A stretch of 64,000 nt of DNA from Hyperoplus lanceolatus (GCA_026929865.2 CM049406.2:28370501-28434500); one strand, 5' to 3'. Positions 14,541 through 35,396 are shown, counted from the stretch's first letter. Made by a program: numbers and translations. The notes: generated from the sequence alone by a model not told the origin.

Positions 14541-14716
14541 TAGGGAGAAAGAGTCAAAGGGGAGAAGACCATCAGACAATCTTGCCAAGTGGAATACAGA
14601 TCAATGGCAAAGCTGCCATGCCAACGGCACAATAAAAACAAAAAGGGGGTCGCAAATGCAATTTAGGGCATAACATTTTTAACCATTATACAATCTTCAG
14701 GTAAAGTCAGCCATTT

Positions 14717-14985
14717 TGGAGAATGCGTGTTGTCAAAATCACTTTTTGTCCAAATAAGTGTATATCTCATCACAATATGCTACCTGTCTGTACTGGGTGT
14801 GCCTGGACGAAATTGATGGTGTCAATACACAGCCTAAGCTCTGTAAAACTGGTATGTAACAAAGCAACATGCCCCATTTACAGAGCCTAGGCTGTGTATT
14901 AACACCAGATTTTTTGTGAGGAGATATTCACTGATTTTGACAACATGTGATTTTGTCAACAAGTGTTCTCCAGAGTTGCCAACTC
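14717..14985. mobile_element. Long foldback (hairpin) element
   Basis: The left arm (GTGTTGTCAAAATCACTTTT, then GTATATCTCATCACAA, then GTCAATACACAGCCTAAGCT) is matched in inverse by the right arm (AGCCTAGGCTGTGTATTAACA, then TGTGAGGAGATATTCACTGA, then GATTTTGTCAACAAGTG). The arms are about 120 bp each around a short centre near 14860. This is a foldback-type MITE about 220 bp upstream of the membrane-helix exon. Confidence 0.8.
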
Positions 14986-16022
14986 CCCCTTGAAATGGCA
15001 GTAAGCTACTGTGCGTTCATTTCACCTTGAGACAAAGTCCAGGAAAGTTCAGAACATGGCTCTTGGCTGGCAATTTAAGGCTGTGTGGAATGTGAGCGTA
15101 AGGGTCAGCAGCAATAAACCGTATCCCCAATGAATGTGCTGAGGTCAGTGCCCAGACTGTGTGCCGGAAAGCGTGTCGCATTGCTTTGACAAGCATGACC
15201 TGTCATGCCACCGATCTCAGCTGCAGCACGGCTGCATATTTAATGCGGTATATTATGTTGTTTGTTGCTTCTTCCCTTTTGCAGAGTTTGAAAATAACTG
15301 CAGTTGGTATAACAAACTTGGGAACTACTGTATTTAAGGATAGTTGTAGTTGAATACAGTGTAGGTCATATTTTGATTGCACTAAAGTTACTCAAGATAT
15401 ATTTGACAGATCAACACAAGAGGTCAAATAATCAACGGCTGTGGACAAGCGGTTAACAGTATAGTTAGAAACTAATACTGAATTATATCAAGATAAAACT
15501 GACACACACCCCAAATGTATTTAAGTAATAATCCCCAATGTTAAGGATGAACTGAACCACAATATGTTCAGAAGGTCTACAACAATTGCTCTGAGAACTC
15601 GTATTGATGTTTACAATGGACAATTTGAGTGGCAATTTAAGAGTTTGGCTTTGTTTTCCCTTCCAAATAAGTTTGGCAACGTTAACCTGTGTCTTACAGT
15701 CTAACCGCTAGTGTATCTGACTTTGGCATTAAGCGAAAAGCTCTGTTGACAGCCCGTGTGAACTATGGGAGATAGAAGTCGATGGTGACTTTGGATATCA
15801 GCTCAAGCACTGATACCAGACGACTGGGTCAGGTCACATGACCATTTCGATTTGACTCCTTTTCCTATATGATTTTAATGACTAGTGATCCGGGCTTTGT
15901 GGGGTTTAGGGACGTGGCGGCCTTCCCCACCAGGACTTGTGGGAGAAGAGGACTGGGCGCATGCACAGGAAGGGCGGATGAAGGGCACTGAACCTGCCCT
16001 TAGGACAGGCTGGCTGGCTAGC

Positions 16023-16221
16023 TGCGTTCCAAAATCACATACTTTTTATTTTTACTCTACTACATACTAAAGCATGCTGGTTTGTAAATTTCAAAATGCA
16101 ATTGTATGTATTAGAGCATCTGGGTATTTTTAGAATATTGCATTTGAAATGCATGTATTGGGACATCCTAAAGCTTTTTCTGGTATACTTAATAGTATGG
16201 AAGTAAGTTTATTGGAATGCA
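16023..16221. mobile_element. Short MITE with TGCGTTCCAAAA termini
   Basis: The left end TGCGTTCCAAAATCACATAC and the right end ATTGGAATGCA are imperfectly inverted. The left terminus resembles that of the element at 9348-9752. About 200 bp, noncoding. Confidence 0.6.
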
Positions 16222-17117
16222 TGAAATAATCAGAGGAAAAGCAGAGAGAGGGAGGGAGAGAGCGTGAGAGAGAGAGAATCAAACAAAGAGCTAAAAAAGC
16301 AAGAACAGAGCCAGAGAATCGTGCCAAGAAAGGGGATACAGATCAAAGTCAAGGCAAGTCAAAAGCACACAGCCCCGTGGAAACACAGGGAAGAGCCAGC
16401 CATTGTCAGTTTGAATATCACAACATATCTATTCCATGAATAAAATGTGTTAACTTTTTTTATTTTCAAACTTATTTCTTTTATCTTATTCCATAATTTG
16501 CTTTTTAGGGTTAGTGAAAGGGACAATTTATAGAAAGTGACAAGAAAGATGAGATAACATGCAGCCGCAGTTGTAAGTTAGACCCCATACTGTTAGGGGA
16601 GGACGGGGGAATGTGAGTCATCGGGTAATGTGAGACACCCCCTGTATCTAGGACACAGAACACATTTTTGGTCAAGTGAGATAAATGTTTTCAAGCCCCT
16701 CTCATTTCCCCTTGGCCATGAAAGAGAGGACCTCATGGTGATGTTGTAAGCATGTTTTTTTCACAAAAAAATATTTTTTGCATGTAAAAGTACATTTTCT
16801 TGCTGTCTACATAATCGATTGGTGTGCCTAATCAAATTGATTCAGGTAGAAAAACTTCTATCAAACATGTTGATGAACTACCAACATATGAAGCCATGTG
16901 ATGATGATAACTGAAGATTAGCCTGAATTGCTGAGAGAGGTAGTTTTTCTCTCAAATTGTGGCAGTGGGGTAAAGTGAGACAAATGCTAGGGGGTAAAGT
17001 GAGACAGTGTCTGTGATAGCAAGGAGGCTAGTTTGAATAGGACAACAAGTGTATCAAAGTAGTAATCAAGCCCATCAGCGCATATATACCCCGTGGATAT
17101 AGGCACACACATGTGAT

Positions 17118-17454
17118 GTGAGAATGGAAGAAAGCGGCAGCAAAATAAACAAGCGGGCACCGTCGTTTACCGCGGAGGAGATGGGCGTCTTGGTGGACGA
17201 GGTCTGGCTGCACCAGGGAGTTTTATTCGGGGGAGCAAGGGACAAAAAGAATCACGGTGAAGAACCGTGTAAGGCAGGCCATAGCCGAAAAGATGTCCCC
17301 CTCCAGCCCATGTGGCCTGCGTGACTGGCGTGCTGTGAGGAAGAAGTGGCAGGGGTTCCAGAACCAAACAAAAAGGAAGAGTGAGAAGGTTTCACTAATC
17401 AATCTCCCTTCGTTGCAGGTGATGCAGACGCCCAGTAAAGACAGCGCGGAGTAA
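17118..17454 (+). pseudogene. Harbinger Myb/SANT-like DNA-binding protein, frameshifted
   Basis: The first frame reads MRMEESGSKINKRAPSFTAE then EMGVLVDEV..HQGVLFG, the start of a Myb/SANT-like trihelix domain as found in the accessory protein of Harbinger transposons. At the A-run near 17243-17248 the frame changes and continues as VKNRVRQAIAEKM and DWRAVRKKWQGFQNQTKRK, the rest of that domain, with a stop at 17454. An AATAAA follows shortly after. In working elements this protein brings the transposase to the nucleus and to the element ends (family knowledge). A one-base frame break and an eroded partner make this copy non-functional. Confidence 0.65.
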
Positions 17455-17950
17455 CCCCTCCCCCGTATGGTTTCAATAAACTATTTTTATTTATTTTCAA
17501 CCATGTATTGTGTGGATCATTTTGCATTGAAATGAGCAACAAAAAGTCCCAGGCAATTTGTAATTTATCTAAGCGTAGGTTAATGACGTGTGCGTATTGT
17601 GCGCCCTTTCAACAGCATTCCAGTGCCAGACTTTCAGGTAAAGCACCCGGACACTGCAGCAATAATCATAGTGTGCAGGACGTTACATGTAGCCTACATC
17701 TGCTGGTTCTGTTTATTTATTTCAGCCTTCAGGCCTGAGAGTTGATATGGGTGATGTGTGGTGGTTGTGGGTTTATGGTTTAGTGCTTGGTGGTGTGCCT
17801 ACACAGAGTGTCTCATTTGAAATGTTGTAATGGGTTAAGACTGATGCCACAGTGCATTCCAAGAGACTAAAGTCTAACGCATGTTTACATAAGTTTCTCT
17901 GTAGATGCAACCATCCCAGACCCCTGCAGAGGTCATAAACTCATTTAAGA

Positions 17951-20279
<2,329 letters not shown>

Positions 20280-21900
20280 TTGGTGACTGGTGGTGAAGAG
20301 GTAGGGGTTGCGGGTTGTTGGACCAGGCTGAAGGCAAAATTGCAGCAGGTTGCTCTGGATGTGTGGAGACACCAGAGTGATCAGCCGTTGGATCTCCGCA
20401 CGGGGCAGCCGGTACTTTGCCTGTACGGCCCGGTCTGATAGCACGTCCAGTGGGGAGAAGTGCCGACGCACGTATGCATTTATGTAAACCGTCTGGCTTC
20501 GCGCACAGCGAGGCTGTTGGTTCGCAGCGAGAAGGTGTTGTATTGCAGCCATGGTTTCTCACACGCACGGACTTTGGCAACGCCTTTAGCAGGTGGAGCC
20601 GCTCTGAATGAGGTTCAGCTGAGTTCAATTAAATCTGTTTCTTTGATATCTGTGAAATGCCACAGGGTTGTTGATGTTTTTTGTATGTGTAGTAGTACTA
20701 TAAACTCACATGTGTGTGAGTCTATGTTTCTTGCGCCAGTGGTCCGCATTGAGCATTGTTTTATTATTTCGAAAAGTGGAGGAAATAAATTTTCCTGACG
20801 CGGCATGATCACTGACGATTTGGTCGCTAAGAAGGTTGAAAGAGTGGGTCAGCTCCGTCTCACAGTTCCATCTTAGTGAAAGAGCTACTTTCGCTAAGAA
20901 CGAATCTGGGAAACACATTCTTCTTTCACAGCGTTCTTAGGAGCGCTCCAAAGAAGTACTTAGCCCAAAGAGGCTCTTAACGAATCTGGGAAACGCGGCC
21001 AATGTGGGCTGGAGGTGGGGGTAGATGGTTGAAGGGGTGTCAGCAAGGGCATGGTTTGGCATTGTATGTGGGGGACAGGAGAGTTACCTTTAACATCAAT
21101 AGACTCTAAGAAATATGTCTTTATTCAATGAATGATCCCAATAAAACAAATGCAGAAAAAAAGACTCAAAAGAAGGAAAATGACAGCTGGGTCTAGTCCT
21201 GTTCTGAGTCCCAGACTGTTCTGGTTCTGATTGTCCTTTGCTCTGACCCCCAGACACAAGCTGGCTCTAAGGGTCCTGTGTTCTGACCCCCAGCCTGTGT
21301 TTTAATCTAACTGGTTCTATCTGTCATTTGAATGTTAATTATTGAATATGAATTGTATATGTTGTATTTGATCAGTTACTTTCAAGTGTTTAGAAAAATG
21401 TTTTGCTTAATTGTCCAAACCCCATGATTCTGTTACTTGTCAGACATAGTTTTGTAATATTTGGTTTTCAAGCTAGCTGTCAGGATTCTAACTGTTACAA
21501 AATGTGTTGTTATGGTAGTTTAGAGTGTAAAAAGTAAGTGGTTCAGTTTACCCCCTTGATTTTTCTGGTCTGTCTCAGTTTACCCCACAGCTGGGGTAAA
21601 GTGAGACACATGACAACTTTTTTTAAAACAATCATAATTTCACCCTTTTGCCCTTTGTCTTGAATACATTCTGCTAATGCCCATAGGAAACATCCTGAAT
21701 TAATGGGAAATGTGTAAATTTGAGTGATAAATAATTTTAGCTCACTTAGCGGGGAGCAAATGTAAAAAGTGTCTCAGATTACCACGTTCTCCCCTACATG
21801 TTTTAATATGAATGATGTACCACCTTCCCTATGCATATTCTGATGCTAACCAGATGAGAACTGAAATCAAATCTGATAGATTGTGCAAGAAAACAGTTAC

Positions 21901-22144
21901 TTAAAGCTGGGGTGATTGGTCAAAGTTAACATGAGCTGACACTTTGACCAATTAGAGTGAGGCTCCGATTCTCTGTTCTTATTGGCTGTTGGGACTGGCC
22001 ATTCACTGTGGCACAACTTTGTTGGTAGAGCATGTCAGGGAGGGACCATAGGGGAGGGACCAAAGAGTGGAGCGGTTGGGGTATTTGGATTCGAATCTCT
22101 ATCCCAACTACCATTTTCTCCCCAAATCCTCCACCCCAGCTTTA
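21901..22144. mobile_element. MITE family A, copy 1 (TTAAAGCTGGGGT termini)
   Basis: Starts TTAAAGCTGGGGTGATTGG and ends CCACCCCAGCTTTAA, inverted termini with TTAA edges. An internal inverted pair (GGTCAAAGTTAACATGAGCT and CACTTTGACCAATTAG) follows the left end. The second copy is at 36772-37021. It abuts the next MITE at a shared TTTAA. Confidence 0.85.
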
Positions 22145-22636
22145 AAGGAGCTGTAAGCGGAATGGTCAGTTTAGCTAACTTCCTGTCAGTTACTGCAGTT
22201 AGCAGTCCCCTCGCTCGTCCCTACGTCACCACATTAATGCACTGCGGTCTTCGAGCAGCAAGTTATCAGGCATCATCTCAGATCCATAAGTGTGATAAAA
22301 CATGATAAAAACCATCAAAACAGACATTGGGAAGGATTTTTACCTGCTCCGCCATTGTAGGCACATAAACAAACACCCATGTGTCGCTCTGGCGTGCACC
22401 GGCAGTGAGACCATGAGTGAGACGGGTGCGGACGGGTGTGGGTTTGTAGCGTTCTTTCTTGTGATTGGATAAAATTTTGGGATACTACATAAAGTTTAAT
22501 TGCTGATTACATGCAGAGCAGCTGACTAAAAGATTGGCTTTATGAAATGCGCACATTGTGTAAGTGATAACTGTATGAATAAAGAACGATTTAACAGTTA
22601 TATTAATATAAATAAACCGCTTACTTCACCTTTAAA
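22142..22636. mobile_element. MITE family B, intact copy
   Basis: Starts TTTAAAGGAGCTGTAAGCGG and ends CCGCTTACTTCACCTTTAA, inverted termini of about 19 bp with TTAA edges, 495 bp, noncoding. A second copy of the same family is split by a Tc1 element at 48223-48334 and 55314-55518. Confidence 0.85.
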
Positions 22637-23820
22637 TGTCAAGGTGACTTCACAAAGACAGCAGTGATTTGCCACTACTAGAGACACATGTAAAAAAGAA
22701 AAAAAAAGTAAAAAGTGAATACCCTTCATTCAGAAAATGTCCATGTAAAATAAGATGAAAAAAAATTAATTTCCCCCTATTTTCCCTTGTCATTGTAATT
22801 TCAGAAATGGAAGGCAAGTGTGAAATATTATGAAAGTAATCAATTTTTGCTTTGGAACAGCAAAAACAACTGTAGCAAAACAAGGTTTATTCGAAAATCC
22901 ATTTAAAGATAATGACAGAGAGAAAAAAAACTATAACATTTAAACTGTCACTTCAGTTAAACAAGCACAGCAACGGAAAGATAAGCAGAAATGGTAAAAT
23001 GAAAAATAGATTTAATCAGTTGTTTACATAAAGAGAATCCATTTTCAAACATATGAGGATTTTTTCGGGGGCGGAATAGAAATGAGGGTTTCAGTTGCTC
23101 ATATTAATTTAAATTGGCAAAAGTAGAGGCCTATTTGCATAAAGTTCTTGCTTAATCTGCATAGTCAAGGACATTAACAAATGACACCATGATGTGGGCC
23201 ACTTATGCAGTAAATCTGCATGCACAGTGGTCAAAAAGGGGACCTAAGTAATTTGGTTTGCGATGATTAAATTTCAGCACTTTGAAAGTCACTGATGAAG
23301 TCCCCTGTTCAAACTCAAATATAAACAGTGACTGTACACTAGATAAAGTAGAATGTTACCAATTGTACACTATCACATTCTCCTGGTGAAAACTGAGTTT
23401 GGGAAGTACACATTAAGATGGACTGCATCAACCTGTTTAGATGTTATATAACAATATAACATTCAGCTCAATTAGATATGTGTTGGATTAATTAGGTATG
23501 GTTTTGTTACACTTAATGCTTAAAGCTGCATTCATCAATATTCTTGTATTAAGAATGGCACAAAATACTATATGTATTCCCAGCAACTTTACCGTTTTGT
23601 TTTACAGCTTTTAGACACATAAACCTCATTTCTAGCTGGGACAGCTATTCAAAAATACCCCACTTAACCCACTGTATGCCCCAAAAAGGCAGGCAGACAG
23701 ACAACGTTTTTACAGAAAAGTATTAAGCAGCTAGAAAGCCAGATAATTCCCTCTGCAGTTAGTTAGGATAATAAATTAGTCAGAATTTCAGCAAATATTA
23801 GATTTAAACCTGAGGATGTA

Positions 23821-23999
23821 TACAACTGGAACGCACCGTCAGAAGCCAACCAAATATGGTTGAGTGGCCCTGAGCAGATCCAATAGTTTTAAACTTCAAC
23901 AGACACCGCCTCCAAGTGAGTGAACGTTTGCCAATTACAGCAGTTCCAGACCTTCTGTACAAATTAAATGAAGTACGATGGTCTGGTAGCACCAGGCTA
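23821..23999 (-). mobile_element. MITE family C, truncated copy
   Basis: Read on the minus strand it begins TAGCCTGGTGCTACCAGACC and runs to TGACGGTGCGTTCCAGTTGTA, colinear with the first part of the copy at 46245-46862. The far terminus is missing. Confidence 0.8.
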
Positions 24000-24621
24000 G
24001 GGGTGCACTGCCGACTCTTGTATCAGTGTTTCTGGAAAAAAAAAATGGTGAGAACCCAGTCAAGCCAGCTTGACTTTGGTGCACGTATATTCGTGCTGGT
24101 ATGCTACCGGTGCTTGGAGTGACCAAAGAGCACATCCTTCAGGGGGCACTGAACTAGTGCTAAAATACAGAGTGGCCATAAGGAATTTTTCAGATTTGAT
24201 ACCATTGCATACAATTATGTTACCACAAAAGCTCATCTTTAATGTCAAGTACCGCCATTGCTTCATTCATCCCCAAGTTAACTAGAATAAGATGTCAAAT
24301 GTCAAGCACTTGAAAAGGACCTCAATCAAATCTGCCTCAGTGACAAATGTAATTCAAAGCCATCAACCTGCATTAGCGCCCATGCATAGAGGGGGGGCTA
24401 ACATAGACTATATGGGACAAAACTGTTTAATGTCAGGCATTACATGGAATCAAAGTGAGGACTAAGTGGACTGTGTCCTCTTATAGCCAATAAAACCAAA
24501 CCAAAACATCAGAGCATGCCAGCGCTCCAGCCCCATAATCCATTTACTAACGGATGAGGATGATGCTATAATGGCACCAGTGCTCCTCATGACTTACACT
24601 CCTGTCATGTAAGTCGTGAAT

Positions 24622-29292
<4,671 letters not shown>

Positions 29293-29975
29293 TAGGGCTC
29301 GGTATTGGAACTTCACAATACGATATGATATATCACAATACATTGCTATACGATGCATATTGTGATATATACCTTTTTATTTGGAAGGTACTGCTCTAAC
29401 TTTGTCATCCATGTCGGCTATGCTACTTCCTGCCTTCACTTCACTTCAATACCGGGAATGGCACATTGTACAATGCAGTGGCGTAAATATCGACGGTCCA
29501 ACCAGTGTGAAGCTTAAGCCTAGCCAACTATAATGAATCACGTGGACTATGTCTGAGCGGTAAGGATTTACCAAAGGTCAGGGCAGGCTGTTAGATAAGT
29601 GTTTTCATATGGAGCTTCAGCCGCTGTCCGTGGTGCTGAAAGGATGGCTTGCAGGATGAGTGTGTGGCCAGTCACCTGTAACGTTAGACTGTCACCCTAC
29701 ATGGTGATAATAGCAGTTCTCTCGAGTGGCTGTTCGTGTGTGTCTCCAAGCGTGTGTGTGTGCGTGCGCTTGTGTTTAGGGCAGGGGCACAACAAAAAAA
29801 TTGCACCGGGGCCTATCACCATGATGTTACGCTGCTGGTGGAATGGCACATGTATATTAGCCATATTGTGACATTTACATGAGTGGAGGTCGTAGGTCAC
29901 AACCAGGTTAAAACTAAAATAAATATTGCGATATATTGCGATATATCATTTTCAACATTTTGATGTGGATGTTGT
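29293..29975. repeat. Probable hAT-derived repeat, one end only
   Basis: The left end TAGGGCTCGGTATTGG followed by an ACGATATGATATATCACAAT stretch is typical of a hAT-like family with GATATATCACAATA subterminal repeats. Such repeats recur at 29926-29950. No matching right terminus was found, so the right limit is approximate. Confidence 0.45.
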
Positions 29976-31502
29976 GCTACTTTTCTAAACCAACGTTACA
30001 TCTCTTCGCAGTTCATACTTCAGGACTGAAACAAAGGAGCAGCCTGGCAGTATATTTGCTGCCGTTAACATCAGACAACATACGGCTCTGACAGACTCGA
30101 ATGCCCCTCACCTTTTGGATTGAGTGGGCACAGTCAGGGGCTTTTTTCACACTACTGAGCCACAGCAAACATGTACCTCAAGGGGCTTTCGCACAGCTGA
30201 GGTAACCCAAATCTGGACATATTGACCATATTTGTTCACCATCCAGCAAATTGGACAAACTCTTTTATGTGGGGCCAGACCTGCAGTATTTATGATGGCT
30301 CCCGAGAATTGTGCCTCTATGTTTGAAGCGAGCAGTTTTCCTTTTATTTTATCTCTTTATTTGTTAGCTTTTTGTCATTGGAGGTCCACTCTTTGCTTTC
30401 GCATCAACACTCGCAGAAATTTTAAAAAGTTGCTTCATTGCCTCGGAGGATGAAAACAACCGAGCTAAAAAGGATTCACAAGGGGAATGATAAAGCATCA
30501 AATACAACCTCTAAGCTTGAAAGGCCATATTAGTCTTTCATATAATGCAATAGAATTGGTTTGGTTTGTATACTTATATACTGTACTGTATGTAATGATT
30601 GGATTGATCCATGGAGGCTCTGTGGAAAAACATGAGCATATTAAAAGTTAGGAAATTAAAAAGGGAGAATTGTGTATAACAATGATACACTGGAGGTCAG
30701 GAGTCCCAAATGAGCAAAAGTTGAACATTAGGGTCTAATATGTTTTAAGCTATGTAGTGTTTTTTATTTTGTGGCTGTCTCTGCCTGTCTGGAGGGTTCA
30801 CGCTGAACTTTGGGGACGTTTGTTTGAACTGCCAGTGAATCACCTAGTTTGGAACCGAGGATATTTATCTATAATGGATGACCTGGCGCAGCCAGTGGAG
30901 GACACCTTGTTGGATGTGAACACATGGGGAGAAGCTTTGAACCCTGCATGAGGAAGCCTTCAACCTTTAGAACAGTGCACTTCAGAAGTGGTGCAGCAGT
31001 GTATGAATGAAGCCACTTCTCGCATCAAATTTTGATATCATCTCCAATACTGCATCTGAAAAAAAGCTGAAGCTGATCGGCAAAATGTTTTTCTCACAGC
31101 GGACTGAGACCATTGCCTGGCTGGCTGGAGTAACAAAACAACAAAAAACGACTTTGATGCAGTTCATTGAACATGATTACCCCCTAGGACCAGGCCCATT
31201 ATACATTTGGCTTGTCTTCAAGATTAAAAATGCCGGAACCCAACTCATCCATTAAGCATAAACAGTCTTGTGGTTTGGAATGGGCATGGTGGCCAGGCAA
31301 TGAACTGTGGAAGATTAGACATCCCGCTTCCTTGCTGAGCCAACCTGACTGCGATGAGCACACTTGGGACCATTTTAAGTCCATTTCATGTTTGATAGAA
31401 AACATGGCAACATGCTGTGAAACACAACCCTTGAGATAAATGTTAACTGACAGATGATATTATTATAATATCAAAGAAGACTTTGGGCATGCTGCTATTG
31501 GA

Positions 31503-31622
<120 letters not shown>

Positions 31623-32831
31623 TTGCCCCATTGGACAATGTAACTCAACTGAACTCTGTGTTTCATCATGTTTGCTCCCTGCTGCCCAGACACCAGAAAG
31701 GTTGCATAAGATGTCACGGAGACCTAAAGCAATTAAGACATCCACAGCCTTATCCCACTGCTTTTAACCACATGTCTCCGACATAGACTACTCGTGTGCT
31801 GACTGCTGTTGCCCTGTAGTCCCCCGAGACATACAATGGAAAGAGAGGTCCAGTGACAGGTGTGTGCTTGAGCTAAAAAGCCCCTTCTAAAGCAGCCTTC
31901 ACCGGAGCCTATTCGTATCCACAAGCAGCTGAACAAGTGAAACAGCTTTGGATTTATAGGTCGGGGCCTTCAGCCGGGTGGCAAGCTGCAGCAGGGGGCC
32001 CGGGCAGCGCAGCGGCAACACCACTTCCATCTGTTGTCACGGTCTGCTCATATCTGCATGCTAATCCTTCTCTACCCTGCACCTTGGCGAAAACAGCCGC
32101 GTGACAGTAGCTGGCGCCCAGCTCTTTCAGGATGAGGAATTAGCTAGAGCAGGGAGCACAAAGACACAGACCCGAGGTTGATGGGATGTGAAATGCAGAT
32201 AGAGTGGGGGGGAAAGAAATGTGAAATTATAGGAAAAAATCAAAGAGGTAAGACGCAAAAGGCTTTCTCCTTACCACATAAAAGTGTTGTCACCCCTCAA
32301 GGCTATGTGCCCTAAAGGCTTCCTGTTGTATGTGCTCATAAACACACAGAGGCAGGACAAGGTCAGTTTATTTGTTTCAAGGTCTCATGATCGGTGACAT
32401 TCACTAGGTGTCAAAGAGCGGCTCGCCTCCTCCGTTCAGCAGATGTAGCTGCTGGCAAAAAAAAAAAATCCTCTCGGAGCTGAGTAATCATTTGTGTATG
32501 CAGCCCATAATATGCTTTCAATGTTTGAAAACACATATCATCCATCAAAGCATGATTGTAATGTCTTTGAGATGGAAAAATGGTACTGGGAGTAGGTGTG
32601 GCATATCTAAGATCTAATAAATATACATTTCCTCAGGCAAGAGGAGGAAGCATCGAGATCTAAGGATTAATTTCCTACTCCGCCGACATAGCAGGTAAGG
32701 CTTGATACAATGACGTTATGCGAAGATCTACATTCTGCAATAGGAATGTGGGACTAAATGAATGTATATTTTACATAACATTTAAATAACTAGTGCAGTG
32801 CCGTAAGAAGCAGATATTAGCTTATGCATGC

Positions 32832-34267
32832 TTAAAGCGGCAACGAGTAACATTTAAATATCTTTTAAACAGCCTCACGTTTCCTCTCATAATCATAAAT
32901 TACCTTTAACAGCAAACGAGACCATCAGTGCAAAGAAAGACGTTTTTATATAGTTTTTATTACTGGATTTGATCTGGTCGTACACCCAGTCCGATTTTCG
33001 GTCCGATTTTCTATGGTCACATATCCGTATTGATCGCAGATTTCAGTGTGGCGCAGGAACGCGATTTGAGAAGCCTATCACTCCAGGTGAGTGAAGGGGA
33101 TAGGGAGACCAGATCCCAATTCACCAGATGTGGGACAAAGACTACATTTGTGCGGGACAATGCGAGACAAAGTGCCGTTTTTTTAGCAAAATAAACTCGT
33201 GTCACCACCGGTAATGCCAGAGACACGGCTTTCTATATTAAAAAAACACTATCTTTAGATCAGCGCGCAGCAGTTAAGTTAGCTACTGTTAAACAAATGG
33301 AGCATTAAGGCTGCGGCTTCACATTAAAAGCATTTCACTGGCTTCACATTAGCATTTCACTTGACAAACGTGAGTTGGCTTTTATTTTGAAGTAACAGGA
33401 AGGTAAACGCTGAAGCACTGCAGGCAGCACCTTCACAGAGCCCACTGAGCCCAGAAGCCCGATACACACACACAGACAAACGGAGACTGCTGTCTCCTCA
33501 CAGCTATCGGATAAATGCCAGATCATAAAACACGCATTTAAAAAGGGAGGCTCACTTTAAATAAACAATGCGGGACAACGTCTCAATTTGCGGGACGTGT
33601 AAAAAGTAATGGAAATGCGATCTGGTCACCCTAGAAGGGGAGCGGGAGCCTTGTTTGAGACAGTTATTTGTCGTCATAATGACTGATAACGATGCTGAAC
33701 CATCAAAGAAAAAAAGAAAATGCAATGAAGAAAAGCTAAAAAGGAGAGGGCGGGAGGGCGTTGCCAAGCAACGTATACACAATTTCACGGAGTGAACCTA
33801 GACTGCAGTGTTTACTCCTAAATGAATGAGCGGTAGCCTACTAAAACAAAGTTTACTTTGCCTCACCAGCATCATCAGATGACCATTATTCATCTGAAAT
33901 AGTCATTATTTACAACAACATAAACACATTACCTCATTGTGATCCATAACTAACTGCCGTCTCTCGTTCATTCGCTTTGTGTGGGGACACATACTCATTC
34001 AGCTCTGTGAGAGGTGGCAATGGATCAACTCATTGCAATCAGGTGTAGTTGATGCTGTGTCACTAACCACTCTCACCGAGCCGAAAAGAGTCCGGTGCCC
34101 TCACACTTTCAACACACGGACACGCACTATATTGCTTCCTGATTATTTGAATCTTGCACGCCCTGCACGAGCTAGAAAACAGCTTCACGACAGCTGGCGT
34201 CGTAAAAATACTACCGCTTTTGTTCAAAGGTGTCGCCAACGTGCCGACTTACTCGTTGTAGCTTTAA
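32832..34267. mobile_element. TTAA-bounded element with TTAAAGC..CAACGAGTAA termini
   Basis: The left end TTAAAGCGGCAACGAGTAAC is inverted at the right end (TTACTCGTTGTAGCTTTAA). Without the hAT copy nested at 33101-33633 the unit is about 0.9 kb. No transposase is recognised. The TTAA edge suggests a piggyBac- or Kolobok-type mover. Confidence 0.75.
33101..33633. mobile_element. Non-autonomous hAT element with perfect 8-bp TSD
   Basis: The termini TAGGGAGACCAGATC and GATCTGGTCACCCTA are inverted, a known hAT end type. Exact duplicates GAAGGGGA flank it (33093-33100 and 33634-33641). The repeated word 'gcgggac' appears near both ends. Noncoding. Confidence 0.9.
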
Positions 34268-34452
34268 ATGTACTGTGTCTGTGAAAGTGGGACACAGAAA
34301 CAGACTACACGTACAGCATTTGGTCCAAAAAACGTCAAAGTAAAGGATGCACACCTTTGTGCTGTGCGCAAGCCATATATGGAAGCTCAGGCTGATCTGA
34401 CTAAAAGTCAGAGAGATATGCGAGTCACAGACAGACAGACATTTCTCGCTTT

Positions 34453-34550
<98 letters not shown>

Positions 34551-34551
34551 T
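34453..34551. repeat. (GATA)n microsatellite
   Basis: About 25 perfect TAGA units, the reverse-complement motif of the array at 31503-31622. Confidence 0.98.
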
Positions 34552-35396
34552 ATTCCCTATAGTTTGTACCAGTGGCATGTGCAGGAGTGCCTAAGTACCC
34601 TTTTTAATATCGGCATTGAACCAGTGTATTTAACCTGCCGGATTAGGTGACATCCCCACTTGCCTTAAAGTCATACAAGTGGCATTTGAACAGCACATGT
34701 CTGTGCAAGGGTTCTGTGACACATATCTGGTAAAAGTATACATCTATTTGGACATACTGGTTCAATGCAGGACTCCCTCCGTTTGTCTTTACAGTTGTAC
34801 AATGCTCTTTCTCTGAGTCAACTTTCCCTGCAGCATGCAGCAGGAAAGATACTAGACACTTGATATGTGTCCAGTAAAAACACATGTTACAGTGGCAGAG
34901 CTTTTTTAAAAGCCTTGACTGTGGTATAATGTGCATTTGGAACAAAGAAAAGTTATTGTGCAAGAGAGAGAGATAACAATAAGACTGAGAGAGTTTATGT
35001 GAAAAAAATATGTTGCCTCTAAAACCGCCATTGTAGGATGACAGATATCTGCAGGATGAATCTGCTCCCCTTAAACCTGACTGAAATTGTGCAGTCAGCT
35101 GTTTCATTCTCCAATACACTGGAAAACAAAAACAAGCCGGAGGGACATGTTATCTAATCTCATTGATGAGATTCAGAGTGTTTCAGCTTCAGGGAGGAAA
35201 GTTAAACGATCCAAATAACTTTTCATATATAAATCCATATCTGTCTTAATGAAACCGCGAGTTATCTTTTCTTTGCTATTTTTAATCTAGAAAATTAATG
35301 ATTTTGGCCAATGAAAAAGAAAATACAGTATATTTTCCTATTTGACTTCAGAAGTCCGTTTTGTAAACCTTCAGCCTCAGAAAAAGCAATATCTAC

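Noticed and set aside
14135-14673. Plus-strand frames of 166 and 91 codons over the membrane exon
   Set aside because: They are antisense shadows of the astn1 exon, whose minus-strand frame and splice sites are well supported.
31007-31255. 82-codon frame that might be a gene remnant
   Set aside because: No recognisable family, no flanking splice signals, and no related stretch elsewhere in the window.
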